Shown: positions 47,746-59,564 of the stretch, one piece after another
Numbering within the stretch: the first letter of the stretch is position 1
How the letters are laid out: every line of letters starts with the position of its first letter
Assembly: GCF_002127325.2 (NCBI RefSeq)
Contig: NC_035433.2
Span: forward strand, 87,351,350-87,415,349
Direction: 5' to 3'
DNA length: 64,000 nucleotides
Source: Helianthus annuus
Lineage: Eukaryota; Streptophyta; Magnoliopsida; Asterales; Asteraceae
Position numbers and translations under genes: made by a program
The notes under the pieces: model-generated
The model's input: only the letters and a program-made list of their open reading frames with translations
What the model was told of the DNA's origin: nothing
The model's database searches: none

Positions 47746-48597
47746 ATGAGCGACCAAGGACCTTCTAACGCCTATCGTCAACTGTCTGGTTCGCCTAGGA
47801 GCGAAGGCACCTCCTCTTCTCAGCCTGCCCTCTCGGGGTATTCTGCTGACATAGAAGAAGGAATCTTTGTGTTTAAGACTCAGTCTGAAGAGCCATTTCC
47901 TCAGAAAAAGAGGGGATGGTTCAGTAGGGGAGCGCACGAGCGTAGGAAAAGAATGAAAAAGTTGCAGGAACAGCGAGTGTTAGCCGCAGCAAAAAGAGAG
48001 ACTGATGCTTATAATCAGGACATGCTCAGTAGGGGTATCGCTAATATCCATATTTTAGCAACCACTGCTGCTGACCCAAACCTGGAACAAATGCTAGCAC
48101 CCCAACCACAAAATTCTGACCAACCCATGGAAGTAGAAAACCAGATAGAAATGCCTGATTACAACCCGGAGGAGATACCTAGGGTACCTGCACCAGATCC
48201 TCTAGACCCAAACAATTACGACCCCTGGTGGGACGATGTTAGGGACTACGTGCAACAAAACCCAATACAGGAAAATGTGCCAATGCCCAACTTAGGAGCT
48301 TACCCAGGATTAGATCCTCAAGATCCCTACAACATTAGTGATGCATATGTTAGGGAAATTTTAGAAAATCCATACCCGTACCAGGCCCCTATGCCTCCGT
48401 ATCAGGAACCCGTACCCCAGTTTCCAAACCCAGTCCTAGAACCTGCACCCCCAATGAGTGCAGAAAATGTCCAAGAACTTAGGACTTTTGGGGAAGAAAT
48501 TTTAGAAAGCAGTGATCGAATGCGACAGGTGGGAGAACGCCTCGTATGGAAATACGATGAGCGTAATATGGATTTTTGGATGAATCCATATCAGTGA
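47746..48597 (+). CDS. Additional ORF of element C, upstream of gag, unknown function
   Basis: The ATG at 47746 gives 283 aa (MSDQGPSNAYRQLSGSPRSE...). The frame is open further upstream, but from a non-ATG codon at 47665. The ATG follows a pyrimidine-rich TTTGTTAGTTTACAG, which resembles a splice acceptor. The N-terminus is Ser/Gly/Pro-rich. A basic helical stretch with KKRGW and RRKRMKKLQEQR lies around 55-85. The centre is Pro/Asn/Asp-rich with DPWWDDVRDYV, and a final helical part ends in KYDERNMDFWMNPYQ. There is no zinc finger, protease or other known domain. Some Ogre-type elements carry an extra ORF before gag, but this pol is not obviously Ogre. The intact frame suggests selection or youth. 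Function is unknown. Confidence 0.7.
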   Translation: MSDQGPSNAYRQLSGSPRSEGTSSSQPALSGYSADIEEGIFVFKTQSEEPFPQKKRGWFSRGAHERRKRMKKLQEQRVLAAAKRETDAYNQDMLSRGIANIHILATTAADPNLEQMLAPQPQNSDQPMEVENQIEMPDYNPEEIPRVPAPDPLDPNNYDPWWDDVRDYVQQNPIQENVPMPNLGAYPGLDPQDPYNISDAYVREILENPYPYQAPMPPYQEPVPQFPNPVLEPAPPMSAENVQELRTFGEEILESSDRMRQVGERLVWKYDERNMDFWMNPYQ

Positions 48598-48887
48598 AGG
48601 TGATGGCAGAAACGGTAGTAGTAGTAATAATAATAATAAAAATAAAATATATGTGTGAATGTATTAGAAAAAAAAAAACACTACGGATGCCTACTATTAG
48701 TATTGTAGCTTTACATTTTAGTCAGTATTGTAATTTAAATTTCATACTAGTGTGTAATGATGCATACTATATAAATAGAGTAAAAGTCGCAATGCTCGAC
48801 GCTTTTGGTTAAAAGTGCGTGTCATGTGATTGGCTATATTCAAATATTAATTGAGATATTAGTATTTGGTAATTGTTTAAAATTCAG
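48598..48887 (+). other. Spacer between the additional ORF and gag of element C
   Basis: It holds a GTAGTAGTAATAATAATAAT run and AT-rich sequence, ending in TGTTTAAAATTCAG directly before the gag ATG, again like a splice acceptor. Confidence 0.5.
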
Positions 48888-49955
48888 ATGGTCGACGAGG
48901 GAAATCAAGATAATCTGAATAACGATAACCAGAGTAACAATAACGTGGTTAATGAGAATCCGGACAACAATAACAATGGAAACCAAATGGATAATAGTGC
49001 CGTTCAACATATAGTGGCACAAGGAATAATAGATGCAATGCCATTTATTATTCAAACGGTTCAAGAAGCGAATAATAAAAGTAAGAATAGCAGTAAACGA
49101 CCAAGTGAACCGGAACACAGCGTGAACAATGGACCCGTACTTCAAGCGCCCATTCCCAAAAGAAGAAGAACCATGCCATATGGTTGTTCTTACAAGGAAT
49201 TCTGGTCCTGTAAACCAATAGAATTCTCGGGAAATGAAGGACCCATTGCAGCCTTACGCTGGATAGAGAAAACTGAGGCTGTTCTAAAAATAAGCAAATG
49301 TGTTGAAGAAGATAAGATAATGTTTGCTTCAAATCTGTTTAAAAACGCAGCCTTAGAATGGTGGAACACTATCCTCCAATCAAGAGGAAGTGATAGGATT
49401 TATAACATGGAAGGGGAGGAATTTAAAAATATAGTAGAAAGGAAATTCTGCCCTCCTAATGAAAAGGAACAGATAGCAAATAAGTTTCTAAATCTTAGAA
49501 TGACCGGGGTAGACAGTAAGGGTTACACTACCACATTCTTTGAATATGCTAGGATAGTACCTACCCTTGCATCACCTGAACCGGTATTAATCTCCCGTTA
49601 TATCTGGGGATTAATTGGAGAGATTAGACATGTGGTCAAGGCAGCTAGACCCCAAACTATAGAAGAAGCTGTAGAACTAGCCAATACCTTGACAGATGAG
49701 TTAATCCGTACTAGAGAAGAAGACCAGAGGAGAAACCTAACCCAAAGGCTTACCCAAGAATTCCGTTCTGGGAATTCCAACCATAGAAATATAGGTTCTA
49801 CCTCTGCACCATACTACAGGAACTGCAAGAAGAAGCATTCTGGAAGATGCTCTACTTACTGCAATTACTGTAAGGCGCCAGGACACAAGGAAGAAAATTG
49901 CAGAAGAAAAGCCAGTAATGGAATGTGCTACAACTGGAGAAAAAGGTCATATTAA
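48888..49955 (+). CDS. Gag of element C, truncated by a frameshift
   Basis: The ATG at 48888 (MVDEGNQDN) opens 355 aa. An Asn-rich N-terminus precedes the Retrotrans_gag domain (about 105-260, with [16 protein letters not shown] and ALEWWNTI). One CCHC zinc knuckle follows, [15 protein letters not shown] second knuckle starts (CYNW) but the frame is lost there: the rest ([12 protein letters not shown]) continues in the +1 frame, consistent with loss of two bases at about 49930. Gag forms the particle and binds RNA. Protease and polymerase are now out of frame with it. Confidence 0.85.
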   Translation: MVDEGNQDNLNNDNQSNNNVVNENPDNNNNGNQMDNSAVQHIVAQGIIDAMPFIIQTVQEANNKSKNSSKRPSEPEHSVNNGPVLQAPIPKRRRTMPYGCSYKEFWSCKPIEFSGNEGPIAALRWIEKTEAVLKISKCVEEDKIMFASNLFKNAALEWWNTILQSRGSDRIYNMEGEEFKNIVERKFCPPNEKEQIANKFLNLRMTGVDSKGYTTTFFEYARIVPTLASPEPVLISRYIWGLIGEIRHVVKAARPQTIEEAVELANTLTDELIRTREEDQRRNLTQRLTQEFRSGNSNHRNIGSTSAPYYRNCKKKHSGRCSTYCNYCKAPGHKEENCRRKASNGMCYNWRKRSY

Positions 49956-50823
49956 GACCAACTGCCCAAAATTGACTCCAGCTGCAAACAACAAGAATAC
50001 TAAAAATGCTAGAGCATTCGTTTTAACTGCAGATGAAGCCAGGATGATTCCAGACGTAATTGCTGGTACGTTTTTAGTTAATGATATTTTTGCGAAAGTA
50101 TTATTTGACTCTGGTGCAAACCAAAGTTTTATTAATACTTCATTTTGCAAACTCCTAAATCAATCATTAACTAAACTACCACAAGAATGTTTAGTAGAAA
50201 CCGCAAATGGAGAAACCGTTAGAATTTCTGAAATCTTGCAGGGAGCAAGAATAGAAATTTTTAATCAAAAGTTTATTGCAAACCTTTACCCAATAAATCT
50301 GGCTGGATTTGATGTTGTGTTAGGTATGGATTGGTTAATAGCCAATAAAGCCAGTATTTTATGTGATAAAAAGGTAATTCAAGTAAAATCATCAAGAGGT
50401 GAAAAGATCACAATTAAAGGAGATAAGCCATCTAGATCCACTAAATTCATCTCTGTGATAAAAACTGCAAGTTGTATAAGGAAAGGATCTATAGTGTATT
50501 TGATTTCTATAATCACTAACACTAAAGGAAAAGAGTTAAAAGACATTCCAGTAGTGTCCCAATTTTCAGATGTCTTTCCAGAAGAATTGCCAGGACTACC
50601 ACCAGACAGGGAAGTTGAATTCAGAATTCACCTGTTACCAGGGACAGCACCGATTGCCAAAGCACCTTATCGTTTGGCACCCGCTGAAATGCAAGAACTG
50701 AAGAAACAATTAGATGAATTGTTGGAGAAAGGATTTATACAGCCAAGTTCATCGCCATGGGGAGCACCGATTTTATTTGTCAAGAAGAAGGACGGATCAA
50801 TGCGTATGTGCATTGACTACCAC
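49918..50823 (+). pseudogene. Protease and reverse transcriptase start of element C, cut by D
   Basis: This continues gag in the +1 frame after the break. It holds the end of the second zinc knuckle, an aspartic protease ([12 protein letters not shown], then [10 protein letters not shown]), and the start of reverse transcriptase ([21 protein letters not shown]). At CIDY the reading runs into the LTR of element D at 50824, and the residues to 50892 are read-through. The remaining pol is expected beyond the window. Confidence 0.85.
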
Positions 50824-53604
50824 TGTAACACCCCGTGTTTTCCCAAAAGTCAAAGTCAAGAGTTGACTGTTATTGGAATTAAAGATCAATAAAGATTAAT
50901 TTCATTTTAGTTTCATTTTGATTTTCATATTATTTGGAGTAAGTGTTGTATAATCAAACTAATCGGCCGATAATCGAACTGTGAATCAACGACCGACTGT
51001 GAATGATAGGAAGTAACAATGCAATAAAGCCAGTCAATCAATAATCAAGCTAATCAAATCAATCATCGAACTCAAGTGTGGATAATTTTAATGCTTTTAT
51101 ACGTGTGTGTGTGCCTTACGTGTTACTTGTGCATGTTACTTTTATGTTAAAAGGTGTGGTGAATCAATCAAATCAATCAAGACTCAAAGGTGAATCAAAC
51201 TCAATGGAAATCGAACCCGAAATGGTTGTAAGGATGCTCGTATGTTAGATATAGTAGTCGGACTAAAAGTAAGTTGATTAGGAATTCTATCATTCTCAAA
51301 TCATCGTTCATCGAAGTCGAAATATCAAAAATCGTCGCGAAATACTCAAAACAGGACAAGCCGATCGAACAGGGCAACCTGATCGAACAGGCTAGCCGAT
51401 CGAACAGGCTGTTCGATCGAGCAGCCCACTCGATCAGGGATGCTGTTCGACCAGCTGCCCCTTTCCTCTTTTGGAAGCCTATAAATAGGGCTGTCCTTGT
51501 CAAGCTTTCCACTTTTGGAAAAGCTCTGACCGACCAGCCTTCTATTCTCACTAAATCTCAGATTTCTCTCGAACCGGTAAGTATCTCACTCCAATCCTTG
51601 TACGTTTTTGTTCATTAATCGATTCTCCATCTTTCTATCTTTCAAAATCTGAATTCCAACCGTGAAATCACCAAGATTTAAGCATTCTTGGGTGATGTCA
51701 TCATGGTGTTCTTCAAAGAACACTAAGTTTGGCATCAACCCAACATGAATAGCTTGAATCTAACCGATTTCCACATAAATAACCTAAAATCTTCTAAAGA
51801 TCTTAACATTTCACGGTGGAAAAGGATTGGAAGAAGGGTTTTCACCTATCTTTCAACTCTTTTACACTCAAAATGGTGGGAACGAGACTTGAACCGATTT
51901 ATAAACCATTCTAAACAAACACATGGTTCAAGATTCGGGTTCTATCGAGAGATTTACCGATTCCGGGTTAAACGTTAGACTTAGGTCCTGAAACGCCCAC
52001 TGACCGGACTTGGGTGATTCCAGCCGAGTCAGTGAGTCGAGTAAAGGCTGAGGTTCTATGGTTCAACTCGTAATCAAACTATCTCTAAAACATCACCAAG
52101 TAACGGGAAATAACCAAGTGTTAGGAGATAGGCTAACCAGGTCAGATGCTGGTCGAACGGTTAGGCTATTCGATCGAACAGCCCAACCGAACGAACAATA
52201 CCAGCCGATCGGCCGGGCTAACCGATCGACTAGCACCTGGGCCCACAAACTCATGAAGTGTAATATTGACAGAGTTCTATTCGATCGATCGAGCCACTCG
52301 ATTGTAAACATTACTCATCGAGTCATGAGATACTACACTTCAACGCTAGACCTCTTTGAAACATTTGAATGTCACCCGATCGAGCATGCCACCCGATCGA
52401 GTGACAATTTGCCAAGTGTGCAATGCTAACCGATCGGTTGGACCAACCGATCGAACGGATTGTTCGATCGGCCAACTTGAAAGGTAATACAAACCATCAT
52501 ACACAAACACATCCTTCACATCAAAGGAAGAAACAATCCACTTGAAAGAACCAGCCGATCGAGCCAGCCGGCCGATCGAACGGGACGTTCGAACGGACTT
52601 TAACCCAATCGAACAGCCCACTCGATCGAACAGCCGTCCGATCGAATGGTCTGTCCGATCCAGTTTCCACTGTTCACTTTTCCGCATTACTCATTGTATT
52701 GTTATCGAACTATTCAGGCTAACCTATTCTCAGTGCTCCTCTCAATCCACGATCAACCACTGTGAGTATACTCGATCCCTTTTTGCTTTCAGCACTTTTG
52801 GGTGTTACATACGTAATCTATCAAATTCACAAACGACACAACTATTTGAACGCTAACCTACTTGCATGTATTACTTGACTAAATGATTGCTGTTTATTAT
52901 GTTTACACGTGGAGTGCTATCTGCCTGCTTTAGCAACGTAGTACTATAGTTTGGACTCAGCACCCGTTCACACGGGGGTTGCTAAGGACAATTACTTGCA
53001 TGGATTACAGTGGTAATCATGTATTGCGAACTGTCTCGGACAGTCAACTCGAAGTCGTTGGTATCGATGGTCCCATGTTGATAATTTACATGCATCGTTT
53101 GCCCTTGTGTACGTGCTTGGTTATGCGTAAACTTTTTGAACTTTATATGCTATATCAAACTTGTGTACTCACCTTTACATTATATGTATTGACTTTTATT
53201 TTAACGTATGTGACAGGTGTTTAAGCTACTAGCGTGCTAGGGAAGCGAGGCAATAATAAGCTTCTAGGAGCCTGTGACCTTAGGACAGTGTCCACATACC
53301 TGCTCCAGGGCCATAATTATCTGTAGATCTTGTACTGGCACCTATAGTCAGTAAGATCTACAGTTAGCCGTCTAGAAGTCTTAAAACAATATTTAAATTC
53401 GGTCTGTAATAATTAAGAACTTGAGTTGTTGGAACAGTTCCCATATTGTTTAGTTGATTTCTATGATAACTTGTTACTATTTGGGACACGGTATGGGACG
53501 TGTTATATAACTGAATTGTATGATAGTTGTTGTGGAAACTTCTGAACAATCTGTTTCGCTCAGTGCCGCGCCCCGATGATTCCGCCATCGGTTGGGGTGT
53601 GACA
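50824..53604 (+). repeat. 5' LTR of element D
   Basis: It starts TGTAACACCCCGTG and ends GGTTGGGGTGTGACA, with inverted termini. TATAAATA is at 51479-51486. A cluster of CGATCGAACAG and CCGATCGA words lies upstream at about 51358-51440, and a second, longer cluster downstream at 52140-52670. ORFs in the LTR have no domain. Confidence 0.88.
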
Positions 53605-53607
53605 GAT

Positions 53608-53620
53608 TGGTATCAGAGCC
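53608..53620 (+). other. Primer binding site of element D
   Basis: TGGTATCAGAGCC, complementary to initiator tRNA-Met, three bases after the LTR. Confidence 0.9.
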
Positions 53621-54683
53621 ATAACTATAGGGAATTAGGTTAGACACGATCTAGTCCGGATCGCTGTCTTAGAGACCTAGACTATAGCTAGGAACCAAGA
53701 GACCAAGTTTATGTGCTTATTTTATGTTGTTCCCTTCTATTCTATCATTACATCCGAACTCCGAGCCAAATTTTGTAGTTTGGACGGGATTAGGAGTGAA
53801 ACCCGCGAATTCCTGCCTAAATTACAAATTTTGCCAATTACTTTGTGCAAATTTCTATCAACAAACGGGGGAGAATTATACCAAATCAGGGCTGAAACCC
53901 GTAATTTGATGAAAATTTCCCTCTAAAATTTTCTTAAAACAAGGAAGAAATTGCTGAGCTAGGGGTGAAACCCTAACCTTGGCAGTTATTCCGACTTTAT
54001 TTTATCTCGCCAAGGCAATTGACGGACTCCAACGACCTGAACTCACGAGTATGGCCTAGAATGCGCATGCATAACGCCCAAGAATCGAGGCAGAAACATG
54101 TCCCCTAGAGTCGAAAGTGACGACAAGTCAACTGTGAATAGTTAAATTGCCATGGTTAGTCAAAGTCTAGTAGCCGCAGACAATCCATTTTCCGATTTTG
54201 AGTGTTGCTTCGTTGATTTTATATGATTTACCTGTTTACGTGTTTTAAAGATTCGTTGATTGCTCCATTTGTTATCAATCTGCGTGACTTTTGTTGCTAT
54301 CCTATCTCGATTCAAACCCCTGTTGATGTGATCTAAACGAAACCAGTGTGCTATGCTACGCTATACGACTAAGTTAGACGATACCATGTGATGCTATCCG
54401 ATATGCAAAACGAACGACACTCGACTTGTGGTTATAGGTTTCTGTTTTCTGACAGCCTCTGTGATAAAATTTCGTACGTGTTTAGGGAATTAAGTGCTCT
54501 ATTTGCTTAATTGCTTATGTGCTCTAATTGCTTCTGTGCTTATGTGCCTCTATGATTATGAGCTTATGTGTTTATATGTGTTATGTGACGTGAGATGCGA
54601 CGTGATTCTAAGCTTTAGTAAACTAAGACGTGCGAGATTCGAATTCGTTGTGTTGAGCCCTATGGCGATGTCTATTGCAGACC
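53621..54683 (+). other. Untranslated leader of element D
   Basis: About 1 kb with no long ORF. GGGTGAAACCC-type words recur (near 53790, 53890 and 53968). A T-rich tract with GCTTATGTGC repeats (54500-54590) lies ahead, and TCTATTGCAG directly precedes the gag start, like a splice acceptor. Confidence 0.55.
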
Positions 54684-57600
54684 ATGTCGTCATCATCAAG
54701 AACTCGCCAAAACCTTTCCCGTCAGGAAAAGAGAGACCGACGTCTCGCCAAGCTCATCTCAAGGTCCGTAGCGAAAGCTGTCAGCGAGGTGTACGAAAAC
54801 ACAAGCAAGTCGTCAGAAGAATCCCGAACCCTCACTGAATCCAGCAAAGCCCCGTTCAGTTTCAAGCAATTTAAGGCGTGTGGACCGAAGGAGTTCACCG
54901 GTGAAGAGGGCCCTACAGGCTTATTTCATTGGTTTGACTCTGTGGAAGTTACCCTTCGTCAAAGCGGATGCCCGGATCATCTTCGAACTCTCAATGCTAC
55001 CAGTGTCTTCCAGTCGCGGGCTTTGGACTGGTGGACAGCCGAAAGGAATAAGCGCGGGAACGACGCTGCCTACGAGCTGACGTGGGAGGAACTGAAGGCT
55101 ATCATGCTGGACGAGTTCTGTCCTCCCCACGAACGCCAAAAGTTGGAGGATGAGTTCTGGACCATCAAGCAGAAGGAGGGCGACAACGCTGGTCTCACCG
55201 CCCGTTTCAAACAACTGAGCATTATCTGTCCAGACCAGGTCAAGACTCCCGAGATGACCATCAAGAAATACATCCGTGCTCTTCCGGATTGTGTTGCAGA
55301 TTTTGTGTTCGCCGCCAAACCCGCATCAATCGAGGAAACCTACCTACTCGCTGCCGAGATTAATGACAAGCGAGTTAAGGCTGGTGTCTGGGATAAGCCA
55401 TCCAAGTCGTTGCATCAAGTTACTACCGCATCAACCGACAACCCTACTGCTCAAGCCTCCAAGTCCTCGAGAAGAAGAAAGAAGAACAAGAGTTGCGCCG
55501 CCGCAACCAATGCTGCTCCTCTTCAATCAGTACCGCCACAACAGCAACAACCACAGCGCACTGCGCCAGTGATCAATGCGCCGCCGGCTAAGCGTGCGTA
55601 CACCGGCCCCCACCCACTCTGTGCTACATGTTCTTATCATCACCCGGTGGGTGTGGCCTGCCGTTACTGTGCCCACTGCAACGTTTACGGGCATTTCACT
55701 GCGAATTGCCGCTATGGTCCTCGTCAAACGCAAGCTCAAGCCGCTGTTAACCAAGCCCTGCTACCTGCTCCTCAAGCTCCTCAAGCTGCACAGGCCCCGG
55801 CAAACAATGTTCGGACCTGCTTTGCATGTGGTGACCCTAACCACTTCGCAAACCGGTGCCCGAACAGAGTGGTGAAACAAGAAGCCCAACAACCCCAGCA
55901 ACAACAACAGCCTCAACAACAAGCCGCTCACGCCAGAACTTTCAACATCAACGCACGCCAGGCTCAAGCTGATAACAACGTGGTCAATAGTACGTTCCCT
56001 GTGAATGGTATATATGCATCATGTTTGTTTGATACTGGAGCCGATAACTGCTTTGTGTCATTTGAGTTTGAGAAACTTCTTAGACGTAAGCGCTCTTATC
56101 TTTCGTCACCCTTCGAAGTAGAAGTCGCTACCGGAAGAACCACTGCTGTCAATTCTGTGCTCCGTGATTGTACTCTCGAGCTCAACAATCATATATTCCC
56201 GATTAATCTCATTCCAATGCAGCTCGGAAGTTTCGATGTCATAGTAGGCATGGACTTTCTTCGTGAAAACTATGCTGAAGTTGTGTGTTCCGATAAGATG
56301 ATTCGTTTTGTGCTAGCTAGTGGTGATATTCTATGTGTTTATGGTGAAACTACTGCAAAAGATCTCAAGCTCTTGTCATGTCTTCAAGCTCGCAAATATC
56401 TCCGCAAGGAATATCGAGCCTTCTTGGCCAACATTGTTGTAGCAGAGACGGACAAGAAAAGGAAAGTTGAAGTCAAGGATGTTCCTGTTGTCCGAGAATT
56501 TCCTCAGGTGTTCCCTGATGATCTTCCTGGATTACCTCCAAGTCGTGATATCGACTTTCGAATCGACCTTATTCCAGGAGCCAACCCAGTGGCCAAAGCT
56601 CCGTATCGACTCGCTCCATCTGAGATGCGAGAACTCTCAAACCAACTCCAAGGGTTACTTGAAAAAGGCTTCATTCGCCCGAGCACTTCTCCATGGGGCG
56701 CACCAGTCCTTTTCGTCAAAAAGAAGGACGGGTCGTTCCGAATGTGCATCGATTACCGGGAATTGAACAAGCTGACCATCAAGAACCGATACCCCTTACC
56801 AAGAATCGATGATCTGTTTGACCAATTACAAGGTGCTCAGTGTTTCTCCAAGATTGATCTACGTTCAGGCTACCATCAGTTGCGGATTCAAGAGGAAGAC
56901 ATACCCAAAACCGCTTTTCGAACCCGATACGGCCACTACGAATTTGTTGTCATGCCTTTTGGTTTGACCAACGCACCCGCGGTCTTTATGGATCTGATGA
57001 ATCGCGTGTGTAAACCGTTCTTAGACCGTTTCGTCATTGTATTTATCGACGATGTCCTGATCTATTCCAGATCGAGGGCCGAACATGCGCAGCATTTGCG
57101 ATTGGTTCTCGAGTTGCTTCAGGGAAACCAACTCTACGCCAAGTTCTCCAAGTGTGAGTTCTGGTTGGAGGAAGTTCAATTTCTGGGTCACATTGTGAAT
57201 AGTCGGGGTATACACGTTGATCCTGCAAAGATTGAGGCAGTCAAGGGATGGGTTACGCCAAAGAATCCGTCAGAAGTTCGCTCTTTTCTCGGATTAGCCG
57301 GTTACTACCGGCGATTCATCGAAGGGTTCTCAAAGATTGCTGTACCGCTTACCTCCCTTACTCATAAAGACAAGCCTTTTGTGTGGGGAACCGCGCAGGA
57401 GACTGCTTTCCAAACCCTCAAACACATGCTGTGCCATGCACCAGTTCTTACACTGCCGGACGGAAGCGATGACTTCGTTGTCTATTGTGATGCTTCAAAC
57501 CTTGGACTTGGCTGTGTTCTCATGCAACGAGACAAGGTTATAGCTTACGCATCTCGACAGCTCAAAATCCACGAGAAGAACTATACAACCCATGACCTTG

Positions 57601-59174
57601 AGCTAGGCGCAGTTGTCTTTGCCTTAAAGATTTGGCGACACTACCTGTATGGTACAAGGTGTACGATCTTCACCGATCACAAGAGCCTACAACATATCTT
57701 TAACCAGAGAGAACTCAATATGCGTCAACGCCGATGGGTAGAACTTCTCAACGATTACGACTGTGAGATCCGTTATCACCCAGGCAAGGCGAATGTAGTT
57801 GCAGACGCCCTCAGCAGAAAGAATTACGTGATAGGTGTTCGAAACATCCAGGCTCAGTATAACCTCGAAGCTCTCATCCGCGAAGCACAACACGCTTGCT
57901 TTAACGAGCGTACGTTGAAGAAAGAACGAATCTATCACGATGGAACTCAGCTCGTGAGCAAAGCTAACGGGATATTCTATTATCTGGACCGAATCTGGGT
58001 TCCGAGGAGGACAGATTTGCGAAAGATCATCATGAACGAAGCCCACAAATCCCGATATTCCATTCATCCCGGTGCGGACAAAATGTACCAGGACCTTCGC
58101 TACAAGTACTGGTGGCCTGGGATGAAAAGGGATATTGCTCTATATGTTGGTAGCTGTTTAACTTGTGCAAGAGTCAAGGCTGAACACCAAAGACCTTCAG
58201 GCTTACTCGAACAACCGCCGATACCCGTATGGAAGTGGGAAAGCATAGCTATGGATTTCATAACTAAGCTTCCGACCACGCCATCAGGTCACGACAGTAT
58301 TTGGGTTATAGTCGACCGTCTAACCAAATCAGCCCACTTTCTGCCAATACGAGAAGACTATAAGGTGGCCAAGTTAGCCCAAATCTACACCGACGAGATC
58401 ATTAAGAATCATGGTACGCCTCGAGACATCATTTCTGATCGCGATGCTCGGTTTACATCGAGATTGTGGGAAACTTTTCAAGCAGCTCTTGGTACGACGC
58501 TGAATTTGAGTACCGCATTCCACCCGCAAACCGACGGGCAGACTGAAAGAACGATTCGTACTATTGAAGACATGCTCCGTGCGTGTGTTATCGATTTTGG
58601 TGGTAGTTGGAGCAAACACCTACCGTTGGTCGAATTTTCGTACAATAATAGCTATCACTCCAGCATCGAAATGGCACCTTTCGAAGCCTTGTATGGTAGG
58701 AGATGTCGCTCGCCTATTGTATGGCACGAGGTCGGTCATTCACAATTGACTGGGCCCGAGATTCTGCAAGAAACGACTGACAAGATCCACCAGATAAGGG
58801 AAAACTTGGTGAAGGCCCGGGACAGACAAAAGATGTACGCCGATAAACGACGCAAGCCCCGCGAATTTGCAGTTGGCGACTACGTACTCCTAAAGGTGTC
58901 ACCTTGGAAGGGGGTAGTCCGATTCGGCAAAAGAGGGAAACTTGCGCCTCGATTTGTTGGACCTTTTAAGATTCTGGAAAGGATCGGTAAAGTTGCCTAC
59001 AAACTCGAATTACCGGAGGAACTCAGCAATGTCCACCCGACTTTCCATATTTCAAACCTTCGAAAATGCGTAGCCGACCACGACTCAATAATACCACTCG
59101 ACGATCTTCAGGTCAACGAGACGCTACACTTCGTGGAAAAGTGTTGGTGCACTACATCTGTTGATTACGTCTAG
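54684..59174 (+). CDS. Gag-pol polyprotein of element D, end replaced by E
   Basis: The ATG at 54684 (MSSSSRTRQ) is preferred; the frame is open three codons further from a TTG. About 1496 codons are uninterrupted. Order (residues from the TTG): Retrotrans_gag (about 65-240, [15 protein letters not shown]), two CCHC knuckles ([14 protein letters not shown] about 332, [14 protein letters not shown] about 381), aspartic protease ([12 protein letters not shown] about 451), reverse transcriptase ([12 protein letters not shown] about 688, [12 protein letters not shown] about 788), RNase H ([15 protein letters not shown] about 935, TDHKSLQ about 1000), integrase zinc domain (about 1124-1165), and DDE core with Asp at MDFITKLP, Asp at SDRDARF and Glu at [12 protein letters not shown]-type C-terminal domain ends in HISNLRKC. 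All catalytic residues are present. The final 11 codons, including the stop, come from E's LTR; the normal C-terminus is missing. Confidence 0.93.
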   Translation: MSSSSRTRQNLSRQEKRDRRLAKLISRSVAKAVSEVYENTSKSSEESRTLTESSKAPFSFKQFKACGPKEFTGEEGPTGLFHWFDSVEVTLRQSGCPDHLRTLNATSVFQSRALDWWTAERNKRGNDAAYELTWEELKAIMLDEFCPPHERQKLEDEFWTIKQKEGDNAGLTARFKQLSIICPDQVKTPEMTIKKYIRALPDCVADFVFAAKPASIEETYLLAAEINDKRVKAGVWDKPSKSLHQVTTASTDNPTAQASKSSRRRKKNKSCAAATNAAPLQSVPPQQQQPQRTAPVINAPPAKRAYTGPHPLCATCSYHHPVGVACRYCAHCNVYGHFTANCRYGPRQTQAQAAVNQALLPAPQAPQAAQAPANNVRTCFACGDPNHFANRCPNRVVKQEAQQPQQQQQPQQQAAHARTFNINARQAQADNNVVNSTFPVNGIYASCLFDTGADNCFVSFEFEKLLRRKRSYLSSPFEVEVATGRTTAVNSVLRDCTLELNNHIFPINLIPMQLGSFDVIVGMDFLRENYAEVVCSDKMIRFVLASGDILCVYGETTAKDLKLLSCLQARKYLRKEYRAFLANIVVAETDKKRKVEVKDVPVVREFPQVFPDDLPGLPPSRDIDFRIDLIPGANPVAKAPYRLAPSEMRELSNQLQGLLEKGFIRPSTSPWGAPVLFVKKKDGSFRMCIDYRELNKLTIKNRYPLPRIDDLFDQLQGAQCFSKIDLRSGYHQLRIQEEDIPKTAFRTRYGHYEFVVMPFGLTNAPAVFMDLMNRVCKPFLDRFVIVFIDDVLIYSRSRAEHAQHLRLVLELLQGNQLYAKFSKCEFWLEEVQFLGHIVNSRGIHVDPAKIEAVKGWVTPKNPSEVRSFLGLAGYYRRFIEGFSKIAVPLTSLTHKDKPFVWGTAQETAFQTLKHMLCHAPVLTLPDGSDDFVVYCDASNLGLGCVLMQRDKVIAYASRQLKIHEKNYTTHDLELGAVVFALKIWRHYLYGTRCTIFTDHKSLQHIFNQRELNMRQRRWVELLNDYDCEIRYHPGKANVVADALSRKNYVIGVRNIQAQYNLEALIREAQHACFNERTLKKERIYHDGTQLVSKANGIFYYLDRIWVPRRTDLRKIIMNEAHKSRYSIHPGADKMYQDLRYKYWWPGMKRDIALYVGSCLTCARVKAEHQRPSGLLEQPPIPVWKWESIAMDFITKLPTTPSGHDSIWVIVDRLTKSAHFLPIREDYKVAKLAQIYTDEIIKNHGTPRDIISDRDARFTSRLWETFQAALGTTLNLSTAFHPQTDGQTERTIRTIEDMLRACVIDFGGSWSKHLPLVEFSYNNSYHSSIEMAPFEALYGRRCRSPIVWHEVGHSQLTGPEILQETTDKIHQIRENLVKARDRQKMYADKRRKPREFAVGDYVLLKVSPWKGVVRFGKRGKLAPRFVGPFKILERIGKVAYKLELPEELSNVHPTFHISNLRKCVADHDSIIPLDDLQVNETLHFVEKCWCTTSVDYV

Positions 59175-59562
59175 ATGTCTAGGATCAGGTCTTACATTGT
59201 ATTGTATATATTAGGGCGTGTTTTACGAGAAAACATGAGAGTTTAGGCGTATTATAGACCTGGACCGCTTATTCGGACATGACGAATAAGTGGACCAGAC
59301 CTGGACCGCTTTTACGGACGTGACGTATAAGTGGACCAGAAATCCTATAAATACCCTTGGAGAGGTCCCCAAATGTAACAGAGTTAGAAACTAATACCGA
59401 GGTGCTGCCGGTATTTCCTCTTACTGTAAAAGCTGTAATATCAATATACGAGAGGATTAAAGTGTGAAACAAGCTGTGTATACTTCCGTTTCTTTGTTTC
59501 CGCCGCTGAAACGGATTAGAGCTCTTCCAAACGACTCGTTTAGGTCGGAATCCGATCCTACA
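59142..59562 (+). repeat. 5' LTR of element E
   Basis: 421 bp, starting TGTTGGTGCACTAC and ending CCGATCCTACA, the size and start typical of Ty1/copia. TATAAATA lies at 59346-59353. Two tandem copies of a unit of about 42 bp (59257-59297, 59298-59340) lie immediately upstream. Confidence 0.88.
59257..59340 (+). promoter_or_regulatory. Tandem hairpin repeat upstream of the E TATA box
   Basis: Two copies of GACCTGGACCGCTT...GGAC(A/G)TGACG...ATAAGTGGACCA occur. Within each, CCGCTTATTCG pairs with CGAATAAGTGG as a hairpin. The core is TGACG-like. The position directly before the TATA box suggests an enhancer-type element, which is inference. Confidence 0.6.
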
Positions 59563-59564
59563 AT

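Larger units (their letters stand above)
46157..50823 (+). mobile_element. Ty3/gypsy retrotransposon C, left part, inserted in B
   Basis: The order is 5' LTR (46157-47596), primer site (47602-47614), an additional ORF, gag, then the start of pol, cut at 50823 by element D. The gag and reverse transcriptase wording is Ty3/gypsy, close to the chromovirus branch. The expected duplication is GCCAT (46152-46156). Confidence 0.85.
50824..59141 (+). mobile_element. Ty3/gypsy retrotransposon D, left part, inserted in C
   Basis: The order is 5' LTR (50824-53604), primer site (53608-53620), a leader of about 1 kb, then gag-pol open from 54684 to the point where element E enters at 59142. The expected target duplication is ACCAC (50819-50823). 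The 3' LTR should lie beyond the window. Confidence 0.9.

Noticed and set aside
51201..52856. Several ORFs of 70 to 120 codons
   Set aside because: They lie in the 5' LTR of element D and are shaped by the CGATCGAACAG repeats.
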